From assembly GCA_016720855.1 (NCBI GenBank), contig JADKJU010000001.1:923501-987500 (forward strand): a DNA stretch of 64,000 bases. Direction: 5' to 3'. A program made the translations under genes and the position numbers. The notes below the pieces were generated by a model, which saw only the letters and a list, made by a program, of their open reading frames with translations, did not search any database and had not been told where the DNA came from. Shown here piece after piece: positions 1 to 8,160 of this stretch. Origin of the DNA: Betaproteobacteria bacterium. GTDB taxonomy: Bacteria; Pseudomonadota; Gammaproteobacteria; Burkholderiales; Usitatibacteraceae. How positions within the stretch are numbered: the stretch's first letter is position 1; each line of letters begins with the position of its first letter.

Positions 1-281
1 TGCGGCTCTCCATCGCCGGAAGCGGCGACTTCCAGGCGGCCGGACGCGCCGGAGAGCTGAGCGCCACGATCGCCGGCTCCGGCGACATCGGCGCCGGCCG
101 CCTCGAATGCAGGCGCGTCAGCGTTTCCATCGCCGGCTCCGGCGACGCCACGTTCTGGGCGCGAGAGTCGCTGGATGCCACGATCATGGGCAGCGGTGAC
201 GTCCGCTACCATGGCGATCCCGCGGTCACCAGGAAGATTGCGGGCTCCGGGTCGTTGAAGCGCCTCGGGTCCGCGCCCTGA
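1..281 (+). CDS. head GIN (DUF2807) domain protein, C-terminal part
   Basis: The open frame enters from the left edge (first full codon at base 3) and stops with TGA at 279-281. The visible 92 residues carry four or five repeats of the type IAGSGD / MGSGD spaced about 20 residues apart, the signature of the right-handed beta-helix of putative auto-transporter adhesin head GIN (DUF2807) proteins. These are usually secreted or envelope-anchored proteins of unknown function; the signal peptide would lie outside the window. It ends 3 bases before mtfA, so the two may be co-transcribed. Family assignment rests on the repeat pattern only. Confidence 0.75.
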   Translation, partial: RLSIAGSGDFQAAGRAGELSATIAGSGDIGAGRLECRRVSVSIAGSGDATFWARESLDATIMGSGDVRYHGDPAVTRKIAGSGSLKRLGSAP

Positions 282-284
282 GCC

Positions 285-1097
285 ATGTTCGGCTGGTTCG
301 GCCATCGCGACGAGGAAGCGAAGCCCATCGACGAGGGGCTCTGGGAAAGCGCCACCGCGCCCTATCTCTTCATGCGGGGGTTGCCTGCCGGGGACGACGA
401 GCGGCTGCGCGCCCTGGCGGGACGGTTCCTCGCGAGCAAGCACTTCTCGGGCACCCACGACCTGGAGATCACGCCCTTCATGCACGTGCAGGTGGCGGCG
501 CAGGCCTGCATCCTCGTCCTGGAGCTGGGCCTGGAGTGGTACGACGGCTGGAGCGAGGTCATCGTGTACCCGGGGCAGTTCGCGCCGGAGCGCGAAATCG
601 TCGATGAGGCGGGTGTCGTGCACCTCGTCAATGCCCCGATGGCGGGCGAGGCGTGGCTGGGCGGGCCGGTGATCCTGTCGTACGAGGACGTCGCGATGGC
701 GAGCGACGAGGATGCTCGCGTGGCGGGCTACAACGTCGTGATCCACGAGTTCGCGCACAAGCTCGACATGCTGAGCGGGGAACCCAACGGCTGTCCGCCA
801 TTGCACGCGGGGATGCCGCTTGCCGCCTGGCGCGAGGCTTTCAGCAAGGCCTACGCGGACTTCTGCCGGCGCGTGGACGAGGCGGATCGCCTGGCGGAAG
901 TTGACGACGGGCGGGCGCTCGAATCGCTGCCGATCGACCCGTACGCTTCGGAAAACCCGGGGGAGTTCTTCGCGGTGGTGTCGGAAGCGTTTTTCGAGAC
1001 GCCGGAATGGCTCGAGCCCTTGTATCCGTCGGTGTACGAGCAGCTACGGAAGTTCTACCGGCAGGATCCGCTGGACAGAATCAGGGACGTGCGCTGA
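285..1097 (+). CDS. mtfA: M90-family zinc metallopeptidase MtfA
   Basis: A 270-residue protein of the MtfA (Mlc titration factor A, DUF980) family. The zinc-binding HExxH motif is visible as VIHEFAHKLDM near residue 155, followed by a downstream Glu-rich helix (SENPGEFFAVVSEAFFE) that supplies the third ligand in this family. In E. coli MtfA binds the glucose repressor Mlc and has aminopeptidase activity; in betaproteobacteria, which mostly lack Mlc, the target is not known. Length fits the family (about 265 residues). It begins 3 bases after the DUF2807 gene and is convergent with the next minus-strand genes. Confidence 0.9.
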   Translation: MFGWFGHRDEEAKPIDEGLWESATAPYLFMRGLPAGDDERLRALAGRFLASKHFSGTHDLEITPFMHVQVAAQACILVLELGLEWYDGWSEVIVYPGQFAPEREIVDEAGVVHLVNAPMAGEAWLGGPVILSYEDVAMASDEDARVAGYNVVIHEFAHKLDMLSGEPNGCPPLHAGMPLAAWREAFSKAYADFCRRVDEADRLAEVDDGRALESLPIDPYASENPGEFFAVVSEAFFETPEWLEPLYPSVYEQLRKFYRQDPLDRIRDVR

Positions 1098-1124
1098 TTC
1101 CCCGGGCGCGCGAGCGATCCGCGG

Positions 1125-1262
1125 TCAGAGGAAGAGGACGGCCGGGAACACCGCGATCGCAAGGACGATCAGCACCCACTCGCAGTTCCACCGCTTCAGG
1201 TGCCCGGTGTAATGCAGGATGATCGCAGTGATGGCAAAAACGTAGAACGCGGCAAGAAGCAT
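1125..1262 (-). CDS. small two-helix membrane protein, unknown function
   Basis: A 45-residue frame on the minus strand starting at ATG 1262 with a strong GGGGGA Shine-Dalgarno about 8 bases upstream. The peptide has an N-terminal hydrophobic stretch (LLAAFYVFAITAIIL), a short polar linker (HYTGHLKRWNCE) and a second hydrophobic stretch (WVLIVLAIAVFPAVLFL), so it should sit in the inner membrane as a hairpin. It follows glnB by 51 bases on the same strand and could be the last gene of the nadE-glnB unit. No family is recognised; the RBS and the two-helix pattern are the reasons for calling it. Confidence 0.55.
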   Translation of the reverse strand: MLLAAFYVFAITAIILHYTGHLKRWNCEWVLIVLAIAVFPAVLFL

Positions 1263-1313
1263 GCGGTTTCCCCCTGATTTGCGGGTGAGAATAGCAGGAA
1301 AGCCCCCCGGGGC

Positions 1314-1652
1314 CTAGACCGCTTCCTCTCCCGTTTCGCCGGTGCGGATGCGCACGACCTGCGGCACGTCGCAGACAAAGATCTTGCCGTCGCCGATCTT
1401 GCCGGTGCGCGCCGCCTTCACGATCGCGTCGATGGCCTTGTCCACCATCGCATCGCCCACGACGACCTCCACCTTCACCTTGGGCAGGAAATCCACCACG
1501 TACTCGGCACCGCGGTAGAGTTCCGTGTGGCCCTTCTGGCGCCCGAAACCCTTCACCTCGGTGACCGTGAGTCCCGATACCCCCAGCTCGGAGAGCGCCT
1601 CGCGTACCTCGTCCAGCTTGAACGGCTTGATGACAGCTTCGATCTTCTTCAT
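1314..1652 (-). CDS. glnB: nitrogen regulatory protein P-II
   Basis: A 112-residue P-II signal protein. It starts MKKIEAVIKPFKLDEV and keeps the T-loop TELYRGAEYVVDF with the uridylylated Tyr51, the B-loop TGKIGDGKIFV and the C-terminal RIRTGETG strand. P-II trimers sense ATP/ADP, 2-oxoglutarate and (through uridylylation) glutamine, and control glutamine synthetase adenylylation and other targets. It lies 5 bases after nadE, so it is translated from the same message; this pairing with glutamine-dependent NAD synthetase is a common betaproteobacterial arrangement. GlnB versus GlnK cannot be told apart with certainty; lack of an adjacent amtB favours GlnB. Confidence 0.9.
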   Translation of the reverse strand: MKKIEAVIKPFKLDEVREALSELGVSGLTVTEVKGFGRQKGHTELYRGAEYVVDFLPKVKVEVVVGDAMVDKAIDAIVKAARTGKIGDGKIFVCDVPQVVRIRTGETGEEAV

Positions 1653-1657
1653 GGCAG

Positions 1658-3259
1658 TCAGGCCCTCGGTCGGAAACCCGATGTTATCGGATAGCGCCAG
1701 TCCTTGCCAAAGCCGCGCGGCGTGATGCGCACGCCCGGCGGCGCCTGGCGGCGCTTGTACTCGTTCACGCGAATGAGGTGGACCACGCGGCGCACGGCCT
1801 CGACGTCGTAGCCCATGCCCGCGATGGCCTCCGGTTCCATGTCGCGCTCCATGTAGCGCTCCACGACGGCGTCGAGCAGCTCGTAGGGCGGAAGACTGTC
1901 CTGGTCGGTCTGGTCCGGCCGCAGCTCGGCCGAGGGCGCGCGGTCGATGACCCGTTGCGGAATGACCCGCCCCTGCGTGTTGCGCCAGTTGCAAAGCCGG
2001 TACACGAGCGTTTTCACGACGTCCTTGATGAGGGCGTAGCCGCCGGCCATGTCCCCATAGAGCGTCGCGTAGCCCGTGGCCATTTCGCTCTTGTTGCCGG
2101 TGCTCACCACGAGCCAGCCGAACTTGTTCGACAGGGCCATGAGCAGCGTGCCCCGGGTGCGCGCCTGGAGGTTTTCCTCCGTGGTGTCCGCCGGCCGGCC
2201 GGCGAAGGCGGGGGCCAGCTGCGTGACGAAGGCATCGACCACGGGCCGGATCGCGATCTCGGAGTACTGCAGGCCCATGAGGCGGGACATCTCGCGCGCG
2301 TCCTCGATGCTGATCGAGGCGGTGTAGTCCGAGGGCATCATCACCGCGTGAACCCGGTCCGGTCCCAGCGCGTCGGCGCAGATGGCGGCCACCAGCGCCG
2401 AGTCCACGCCACCGGAAAGCCCGATCAGGACCCCGGAAAAGCGGTTCTTCTCCACGTAGTCGCGCACGCCGGTGAGGAGCGCGCGGTAGATCGTCTCCTC
2501 CTCGGTGAGGGGCGGCGCGATGGGGCCGCAAACGCGATCGCCTTCGAAGTCCACGATGTCCACGGATTCGCGGAACGTCTCGCCCTGGTAGCCGAGCGAG
2601 CCATTGGCGTGAAACGCGAAGGAGGCGCCATCGAAGACGAGCTCGTCCTGGCCGCCCACCCAATGCACGTACAGGAGCGGCAGCCCCGTTTCCTTCACGC
2701 GCTCGCCCATCACCTGGTAGCGCTCGGCAAGCTTGTTGCGGTGATAGGGCGAGGCGTTGATCGAAAGCAGGAGTTCGGCGCCCGCCGCCTTCGCCTGGAC
2801 CGCGGATTTCGGAAACCACAGGTCCTCGCAGATCGTTAGCGCGATGCGTCGCCCGGCGACTTCGAAGACGCAGGCGCGGTCGCCGGTGGCAAAGTAGCGC
2901 TTCTCGTCGAAGACGTTGTAGTTGGGCAGGTGCTGCTTGAAGTAGATCGCCTCGATGCCGCCGCCGCGCAGGACCGATGCCGCGTTGTAGCGGGTGCGCC
3001 CCTCGCGGTGGGGGTGGCCGATGACCACGGCAATCCCGGGAGCGTAGGCGGCCAACGCGAAGAGCGCCTCCTGGCACTGGTCGCAGAAATCGTTCCGGAA
3101 AAGCAGATCCTCGGGTGGATAGCCGGAAAGCGCCATCTCCGGGGTGACCACGAGTTCCGCGCCGGCGGCGCGCGCCTGGTCGATGGCGGCACGGATACGC
3201 TGCGCATTGCCGGTGAAGTCGCCCACGGTGGTGTTGATCTGGGCGACGGCGATTTTCAT
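1658..3259 (-). CDS. nadE: glutamine-dependent NAD+ synthetase
   Basis: A 533-residue two-domain enzyme converting deamido-NAD+ to NAD+ with glutamine as nitrogen donor. Residues about 1-250 form the nitrilase-type glutaminase, with the catalytic Glu in TPEMALSGYP, Lys in YFKQHLPNY and Cys in LTICEDLW. Residues about 270-533 form the synthetase with the P-loop GLSGGVDSAL. The start at ATG 3259 (MKIAVAQINTTVGDF) matches the start of the nitrilase fold; upstream in-frame sequence is rejected because it has no family similarity. First gene of a nadE-glnB unit. Confidence 0.95.
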   Translation of the reverse strand: MKIAVAQINTTVGDFTGNAQRIRAAIDQARAAGAELVVTPEMALSGYPPEDLLFRNDFCDQCQEALFALAAYAPGIAVVIGHPHREGRTRYNAASVLRGGGIEAIYFKQHLPNYNVFDEKRYFATGDRACVFEVAGRRIALTICEDLWFPKSAVQAKAAGAELLLSINASPYHRNKLAERYQVMGERVKETGLPLLYVHWVGGQDELVFDGASFAFHANGSLGYQGETFRESVDIVDFEGDRVCGPIAPPLTEEETIYRALLTGVRDYVEKNRFSGVLIGLSGGVDSALVAAICADALGPDRVHAVMMPSDYTASISIEDAREMSRLMGLQYSEIAIRPVVDAFVTQLAPAFAGRPADTTEENLQARTRGTLLMALSNKFGWLVVSTGNKSEMATGYATLYGDMAGGYALIKDVVKTLVYRLCNWRNTQGRVIPQRVIDRAPSAELRPDQTDQDSLPPYELLDAVVERYMERDMEPEAIAGMGYDVEAVRRVVHLIRVNEYKRRQAPPGVRITPRGFGKDWRYPITSGFRPRA

Positions 3260-3328
3260 CGGGTGAAGTGCTTCGCGCAATGCGGGCTGGGGCGGCGGAC
3301 GGGGGGACGGATAGAATCGAGCGTTCCC

Positions 3329-3334
3329 ATTATA
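3329..3334 (-). promoter_or_regulatory. probable -10 element of nadE
   Basis: Reading the minus strand, a perfect TATAAT lies 70 bases upstream of the nadE start. No good -35 hexamer is seen 17 bases further upstream, so the call depends on the -10 alone. The element lies just before the TTG start of the divergent acetyltransferase gene. Confidence 0.45.
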
Positions 3335-3347
3335 TGTCCCCCGCCCC

Positions 3348-4487
3348 TTGCCCGAGACCATCCGACTCGTCGATTCGCTCGACGCCCTCCCGGCCGATGC
3401 CTGGGACCGCCTCCACGGTGGCAACCCGACGCTGTCGCATGCCTTCCTCGACAGCCTGCACCGCACGGGTTGCGCTTCTCCCGGCACGGGCTGGTCGCCG
3501 CAGTTCCTCACCCTGTGGAAGGACAACGTCCTGGCGGGCGCCGTGCCGCTCTACGCGAAATCGCACTCGTACGGTGAATACGTGTTCGACTGGGCCTGGG
3601 CCGATGCCTACCAGCGCCACGGGCTCGCGTACTACCCGAAGCTCCTGGCAGCCGTCCCTTTCACCCCCGCGACCGGCCCGCGGCTGCTGGCCGCCTCGGA
3701 CGCCGTGCGCGGCGAACTTGCCTCGGCCCTGTTCGACCTCGCCCGGCGGATGGGCGTGTCGTCCCTGCACGTCCTCTTTCCGGCCGACGCGGACGCCTCG
3801 ATCCTGCGAGATGCCGGCTTCCTCGAGCGTGCCGGCGTGCAATTCCATTGGCGAAACGCGGGCTACGGCAACTTCGATGACTTCCTGGCCGCCCTCTCGC
3901 ACGACAAGCGCAAGAAGATCCGCCAGGAGCGGCGCAAGGTCGCGGAGGCCGGCGTCGTGATTCGACGGGCGACGGGACGGGAGGCGAGCGAGGCGGACTG
4001 GGATTTCTTCTCGACCTGCTACGAGCGAACCTACCGCGAGCATCGCTCGACGCCGTACCTCACCCGAGAGTTCTTCGGGATGATCTCGCAGCGCATGCCC
4101 GACAACGTCCTGCTCGTGATCGCCGAGCGCGACGGCAGGCCGATCGCGGCTGCGCTCGATCTCTTCTCGCCCTGCGTCCTTTACGGACGCTACTGGGGCG
4201 CCGTCGAGTTCGTGCCGGGCCTGCACTTCGAGGCGTGCTACTACCAGGCGATCGACTTCGCCATCGAGCGCGGGATCGGCCTCATCGAGGGCGGGGCGCA
4301 GGGCGAGCACAAGCATGCGCGCGGCTTCCTGCCCGAAAGGACGTGTTCCTTTCATTGGCTGGCCCACCCGGCGTTCGCCCGGGCGATCGACGACTACCTG
4401 GCCCGCGAAGGCGCGGGAATAGCGGCCTACGTCGATGAACTGGAAGAGCGGTCGCCGTTCCGAAACGTGGGGGGGACGTGTTCGTGA
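3348..4487 (+). CDS. FemAB-like GNAT acetyltransferase (COG3146 family)
   Basis: A 379-residue protein of the FemAB-like / 'peptidoglycan biosynthesis/recognition' family (PF04339), a double GNAT fold found in many proteobacteria. Typical segments are HAFLDSLHRTG near the N-terminus, KRKKIRQERRKV near residue 190 and IEGGAQGEHKHARGFLP near residue 310. The substrate is not known. The proposed start is TTG 3348; an ATG 14 bases upstream is in another frame. The last codons and the stop lie inside a palindromic repeat (4472-4497), so the C-terminal residues GGTCS are repeat-derived. Divergent from nadE. Confidence 0.8.
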   Translation: MPETIRLVDSLDALPADAWDRLHGGNPTLSHAFLDSLHRTGCASPGTGWSPQFLTLWKDNVLAGAVPLYAKSHSYGEYVFDWAWADAYQRHGLAYYPKLLAAVPFTPATGPRLLAASDAVRGELASALFDLARRMGVSSLHVLFPADADASILRDAGFLERAGVQFHWRNAGYGNFDDFLAALSHDKRKKIRQERRKVAEAGVVIRRATGREASEADWDFFSTCYERTYREHRSTPYLTREFFGMISQRMPDNVLLVIAERDGRPIAAALDLFSPCVLYGRYWGAVEFVPGLHFEACYYQAIDFAIERGIGLIEGGAQGEHKHARGFLPERTCSFHWLAHPAFARAIDDYLAREGAGIAAYVDELEERSPFRNVGGTCS

Positions 4488-4497
4488 ACACGTCCCC
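4472..4497. repeat. REP-like palindrome, copy 1
   Basis: A perfect 12-bp inverted repeat: GGGGACGTGTTC, two bases, then GAACACGTCCCC. It lies at the junction of two convergent genes, overlaps the last codons of the acetyltransferase gene, and ends 5 bases before the exonuclease stop. A second copy with the same left arm is at 38514-38539, also between convergent 3' ends. It could act as a bidirectional terminator or mRNA stabiliser, or be a mobile REP-type element. Confidence 0.75.
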
Positions 4498-4502
4498 GAT
4501 TC

Positions 4503-5276
4503 CTAGATCCAGGCGTCGGCGAATTCGCGCCAATGCGCGGCCTTCTGTTCGCCGAGGAATGCGCGGAACAGCGTGATCTCCCGGTCGTAGGCATCCGGCG
4601 ACAGCACCCCGCGCATGCGCTGGAAGCGCTGGTACAGGAGATAGGTGTTCGCGACGTCCGTCTCGCAGTAGTCGCGAATGGCGTCGATCTTCCCCTCGCG
4701 CCACGCCTGCCAGACCTTCGACCCGTCCATGCCGAGCTTGCCTGGCAGCCCGCAAAGCTGCGCAATGTCGTCCAGCGGCGCGAAGGCGCGGTTCTGGTAG
4801 CCCGCCAGGAGGTCCATGAGATCGATATGGCGGGCATGGAAGCGCGAGATGTAGTTGTTCCACTTGAAGTCGCGGTCGTCTTCCCCCAGATCCCAGTAGC
4901 GGGGCGCCGCGACGCCGTGGAAGAGCGCGCGGTAATGAAGCACGGGCAGGTCAAAGCCGCCGCCGTTCCACGAGACGAGCTGGGGCGTGTACTTGTCGAT
5001 GCCGTCGAAGAACCGCTTCACCAGCTCGGCCTCGCCGTCCTTGGCGGCGCCCAGGGACCATACGCGCACGCCATCGCGCTCCCGCAGCGCGCACGAGATC
5101 GCCACCACGCGGTGCAGGTGGCAGGGAAGGAAGTCGCTTCCCGTCGATTGGCGGCGGCGCTGGGAAGCAAGTTCCACGACGGCGTCGTCGGTGGTGTCCG
5201 CGGACAGGTCCCACAGGCGGCGAAACCCCGCCACGTCGGGAATGGTTTCGATGTCGAACACGAGGATGGGGGCCAT
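4503..5276 (-). CDS. DEDD-type 3'-5' exonuclease (PolB-like, PF10108)
   Basis: A 257-residue stand-alone proofreading-type nuclease. The three exonuclease motifs are visible: ExoI FDIETIPD near residue 6, ExoII SWNGGGFDLPVL near residue 100 and ExoIII DYCETDVANT near residue 195, which places it with the DEDDy group. The family is annotated as predicted 3'-5' exonuclease related to the B-family polymerase exonuclease domain; its role in the cell is not defined. Start at ATG 5276 (MAPILVFDIET) puts ExoI at the expected extreme N-terminus. Convergent with the acetyltransferase gene and divergent from the oxidoreductase gene. Confidence 0.85.
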   Translation of the reverse strand: MAPILVFDIETIPDVAGFRRLWDLSADTTDDAVVELASQRRRQSTGSDFLPCHLHRVVAISCALRERDGVRVWSLGAAKDGEAELVKRFFDGIDKYTPQLVSWNGGGFDLPVLHYRALFHGVAAPRYWDLGEDDRDFKWNNYISRFHARHIDLMDLLAGYQNRAFAPLDDIAQLCGLPGKLGMDGSKVWQAWREGKIDAIRDYCETDVANTYLLYQRFQRMRGVLSPDAYDREITLFRAFLGEQKAAHWREFADAWI

Positions 5277-5345
5277 GGAGTGATATCTTGCCGGTTGGCG
5301 TAATCCGGCATTTTCCCGCATCCCGCGCCATTTCCGGAGGAAAAA

Positions 5346-6344
5346 TTGAGCGAGAGGAACCTGCGCATCGTCCTGGCGGCCCGCCCCGCGGGGTGGGTGG
5401 AAGCATCCCACTTCCGCCTCGAGGAGGCGCCTGTGCCCGCGCCGGGCGAAGGCGAGCTGCTCATTCGCGTGAAGTGGCTGTCGCTCGATCCCTACATGCG
5501 CGGCCGCATGAACGAGGGCAAGTCCTACGCAGCCCGGGTGGAACTGGGCGATGTCATGGTCGGCGGCACGGTTGGCGAGGTGGTCTCGTCGCGCAATCCG
5601 AAGTTCGCGGCGGGAGACCTGGTCCTGGGCATCCAGGGCTGGCAGCGGTATGCGATCTCGAACGGCCAAGGGCTCATGAAAGTGCCCGACCCCAGGCTTC
5701 CGGAGACCGTCTGGCTGGGCGCTGCGGGCATGCCGGGCGTCACCGCCTGGATCGGGCTCGGCCAGATCGGCACCCCGAGGACTGGCGAGACGGTCGTGGT
5801 TTCGTCGGCAAGCGGCGCCGTGGGCAGCGTTGCCGGCCAGCTTGCCCGGATCGCGGGCTGCCGTGTCGTGGGAATCGCGGGAGGAGCCGCGAAATGCGAC
5901 TACGTGGTGCAGGAACTGGGCTTCGACGCGTGTGTGGACTACAAGGCCGGCGCCGTGGACGCCGCGCTCAAGGCCGCCGCCCCCTCTGGCGTGGACGTGT
6001 ACTTCGACAACGTGGGCGGAGAGATCCTCGACGCCGTCCTGAAGCGCGTGAACCCCAACGCGCGCATCCCGCTCTGCGGTCTCATCTCGGGCTACAACGG
6101 CCAGGACATCCCGATCCGCAACGTCTTTTCGCTGCTGGTGAACCGCGTGCGGCTGCAGGGCTTCATCGTGAGCGACCGCATGGACCTGTGGCCGCAGGCG
6201 ATCCGCGAGCTGGCCGGACACGTTGCCGCCGGGAACATCAAGTACCGCGAGACGATCACCGAGGGCCTCGAATCGGCACCCGGCGCGTTGATCGAGCTGC
6301 TGAAGGGGGAAAACTTCGGCAAGCGCCTCGTGCGCGTGGGATAG
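5346..6344 (+). CDS. NADP-dependent MDR-family oxidoreductase (CurA-like)
   Basis: A 332-residue zinc-independent medium-chain dehydrogenase/reductase similar to curcumin reductase CurA and leukotriene-B4 dehydrogenase. It has the family start NLRIVLAARPAGW, the GMPGVTAWIGL helix and the Rossmann motif SSASGAVGSVAGQLA near residue 160. Such enzymes reduce alpha,beta-unsaturated carbonyl compounds with NADPH. The start is TTG 5346, chosen because a strong GGAGG lies about 6 bases upstream. It is convergent with cysM, 3 bases apart; no operon partner is visible. Confidence 0.85.
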   Translation: MSERNLRIVLAARPAGWVEASHFRLEEAPVPAPGEGELLIRVKWLSLDPYMRGRMNEGKSYAARVELGDVMVGGTVGEVVSSRNPKFAAGDLVLGIQGWQRYAISNGQGLMKVPDPRLPETVWLGAAGMPGVTAWIGLGQIGTPRTGETVVVSSASGAVGSVAGQLARIAGCRVVGIAGGAAKCDYVVQELGFDACVDYKAGAVDAALKAAAPSGVDVYFDNVGGEILDAVLKRVNPNARIPLCGLISGYNGQDIPIRNVFSLLVNRVRLQGFIVSDRMDLWPQAIRELAGHVAAGNIKYRETITEGLESAPGALIELLKGENFGKRLVRVG

Positions 6345-6347
6345 CGC

Positions 6348-7235
6348 TCAGGCGGGAAACACGCCCGTCGAAAGGTATCGGTCACCGCGATCGCAGACGA
6401 TGTGGACGATGACGGCGTCCTTCGCCTCGCTGCTCACCCTGAGCGCCGCCGCCAGCCCGCCGCCCGACGAGATGCCGGCAAAGATGCCCTCCTCGGCCGC
6501 CAGCCGCCGCGTCATCTCCTCGCTCTCCGGCTGGGAAACCTCGATGATCCGGTCCACCCGGGCCTTGTCGTAGATCCGGGGCTGGTATTCCTCGGGCCAT
6601 TTGCGGATGCCCGGGACGTTCGACCCCGGGGCCGGATGCACGCCAATGACCTCGATCGCGGGGTTCTTCTCCTTGAGGAACCGCGAGCAACCCATGAGCG
6701 TCCCGGTGGTGCCCATCGTCGCCACGAAGTGCGTCACCGTTCCCGCGGTGTCGCGCCAGATCTCCGGTCCCGTTCCCGTGTAGTGGGCCATGGGGTTGTC
6801 CGGGTTCGCGAACTGGTCGAGGATCACGCCCTCCCCCGCGTCGCGCATTCGCCCGGCGGTGTCACGGGCGAGTTCCATGCCCCCCTTCTCCGCCGTCAGC
6901 ACGAACTTCGCCCCGAAGGCAGCCATCGTCTGGCGGCGCTCGATGGAAAGGTGCTCGGGCATCACGAGGATCATCCGGTAGCCCCGCATCGCCGCCGCCA
7001 TCGCCAGCGCAATGCCGGTGTTGCCACTGGTGGCCTCGATGAGCGTGTCCCCGGGCTTGATCTCGCCGCGCCGCTCCGCGCCAAGGACCATCGACAGCGC
7101 CGGCCTGTCCTTCACCGAGCCGGCGGGATTGTTCCCCTCGAGCTTGGCCAGGATCACGTTCGAGGTCCGTCCGGGGATGCGCTGCAGACGGACGAGGGGA
7201 GTGTTGCCGACGTACTGCTCGAGCGAGGCAAACAT
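6348..7235 (-). CDS. cysM: cysteine synthase B
   Basis: A 295-residue PLP-dependent O-acetylserine sulfhydrylase. The PLP lysine is in NPAGSVKDRPAL near residue 43, the phosphate/substrate loop is EATSGNTGIALA near residue 70, and the C-terminal GISSGGGLAAAL binds the PLP phosphate. The ILAKLEGNNPAGSVKDRPALS form and short length indicate CysM, which can use thiosulfate, rather than CysK. Start at ATG 7235 (MFASLEQYVGNTPLVRL) fits the family. In many betaproteobacteria cysM ends the heptose cluster (rfaE-ugd-hldD); here comEA and a lipoprotein gene lie between. Confidence 0.92.
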   Translation of the reverse strand: MFASLEQYVGNTPLVRLQRIPGRTSNVILAKLEGNNPAGSVKDRPALSMVLGAERRGEIKPGDTLIEATSGNTGIALAMAAAMRGYRMILVMPEHLSIERRQTMAAFGAKFVLTAEKGGMELARDTAGRMRDAGEGVILDQFANPDNPMAHYTGTGPEIWRDTAGTVTHFVATMGTTGTLMGCSRFLKEKNPAIEVIGVHPAPGSNVPGIRKWPEEYQPRIYDKARVDRIIEVSQPESEEMTRRLAAEEGIFAGISSGGGLAAALRVSSEAKDAVIVHIVCDRGDRYLSTGVFPA

Positions 7236-7295
7236 CACGGAGTCCTTCGGAGGGGACAAGCCGGAAGTATAGCGGCGGCGCCATCGCGCGCCCGA

Positions 7296-7326
7296 AACGA
7301 AAAGGCCCCGCACGAAGCGGGGCCTT
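7296..7326 (-). terminator. rho-independent terminator after comEA
   Basis: A 10-bp stem AAGGCCCCGC / GCGGGGCCTT with a 5-base loop at 7302-7326, followed on the minus strand by a T-rich tract (TTTTCGTTTC). It lies 24 bases past the comEA stop and upstream of cysM, so it separates the two units. Confidence 0.85.
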
Positions 7327-7349
7327 CCGATTGCAGGTCTTGCCGGGCG

Positions 7350-8009
7350 TTACTTCTTCTCGGCGGCTTTCTTTTCGTCAGCAGCCTTCTTGTCGGCGAC
7401 TTTCTTGTCGTCGGCAGCCTTCTTGTCGGCGGCCTTCTTGTCGGCAGCAGCCTTCTTGTCGGCGGCTTTCTTGTCGGCGGCTTCCTTCTTGTCGGCAGCG
7501 GCTTTCTTGTCGTCAGCCTTCTTGTCGACCTTCACTTCCTTCGTGTCATCCTTCTTGGCATCCGCGGCAGGCGCCTTTTCCTTCTTCGGCGTTTCCTTCT
7601 TCGCGTCGGCTTTCTTCGGATCTTCCTTCTTCGCGTCGGCTTTCTTCGGTTCTTCCTTCTTCGCGTCGGCCTTCTTCGGCGCTTCCTTCTTCACGTCGGC
7701 TTTCTTCGGCTCTTCCTTCTTCGCGTCGGCCTTGGCGGGCGCATCGATCTTCGTGGCCCCGGAGAGCGAGACGTCCTTGCGAATCTTCTCGAACGTGGCG
7801 TCGCCCACCCCATCGACCTTCTTCACGTCATCGAGCGACTTGAACGCGCCGTTCTTCTTGCGATAGTCGATGATGGCCTGGGCCTTCACCGGGCCGATGC
7901 CGTTGAGGCTCTCGAGCTCTTCCTTCGTCGCGGTATTGATGTTCACGGCTGCGAACGCGATTCCCACGTAAGCAAACAGGGCCAAGAAGAGCCCGATGAT
8001 TTTTTTCAT
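7350..8009 (-). CDS. ComEA-type helix-hairpin-helix protein with long Lys/Ala tail
   Basis: A 219-residue secreted protein. Residues 1-20 are a signal peptide (MKKIIGLFLALFAYVGIAFA). Residues 22-85 form the ComEA double helix-hairpin-helix (VNINTATKEELESLNGIGP), a DNA-binding module used in uptake of DNA across the periplasm. The remaining about 125 residues are low complexity: first repeats of KKADAKKEEP type, then short KKAADKKA units, histone H1-like and highly basic. Standard ComEA proteins are about 70-110 residues. The start at ATG 8009 is preferred over ATG 8015 because GGGGA lies at proper spacing. It has its own promoter and terminator, so it is monocistronic. Confidence 0.85.
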   Translation of the reverse strand: MKKIIGLFLALFAYVGIAFAAVNINTATKEELESLNGIGPVKAQAIIDYRKKNGAFKSLDDVKKVDGVGDATFEKIRKDVSLSGATKIDAPAKADAKKEEPKKADVKKEAPKKADAKKEEPKKADAKKEDPKKADAKKETPKKEKAPAADAKKDDTKEVKVDKKADDKKAAADKKEAADKKAADKKAAADKKAADKKAADDKKVADKKAADEKKAAEKK

Positions 8010-8134
8010 TGCCATCCCCTGAATTCGAAACTTGAATTGACCCGCTTTCGCATGCCGCTCGTCGAGCGAACGACACGCACCGCGTTTCTCCGGTGGCCTC
8101 TTCACGAAACCGGGCCAAACAGTAGAAGCTTTTG

Positions 8135-8140
8135 ATTATA
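8135..8140 (-). promoter_or_regulatory. probable -10 element of comEA-like gene
   Basis: A perfect TATAAT on the minus strand 126 bases upstream of the comEA-like start, in a local AT-rich patch after the end of the heptose operon. The matching -35 position overlaps the upstream stop codon and is weak. Confidence 0.45.
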
Positions 8141-8160
8141 CTGGATATTTCTCGAAGCCG

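Noticed and set aside
7350..7760. Tandem repeats that look like a CRISPR-type or VNTR array
   Set aside because: They are coding repeats for a Lys/Ala/Glu tail without unique spacers between them, so not CRISPR.
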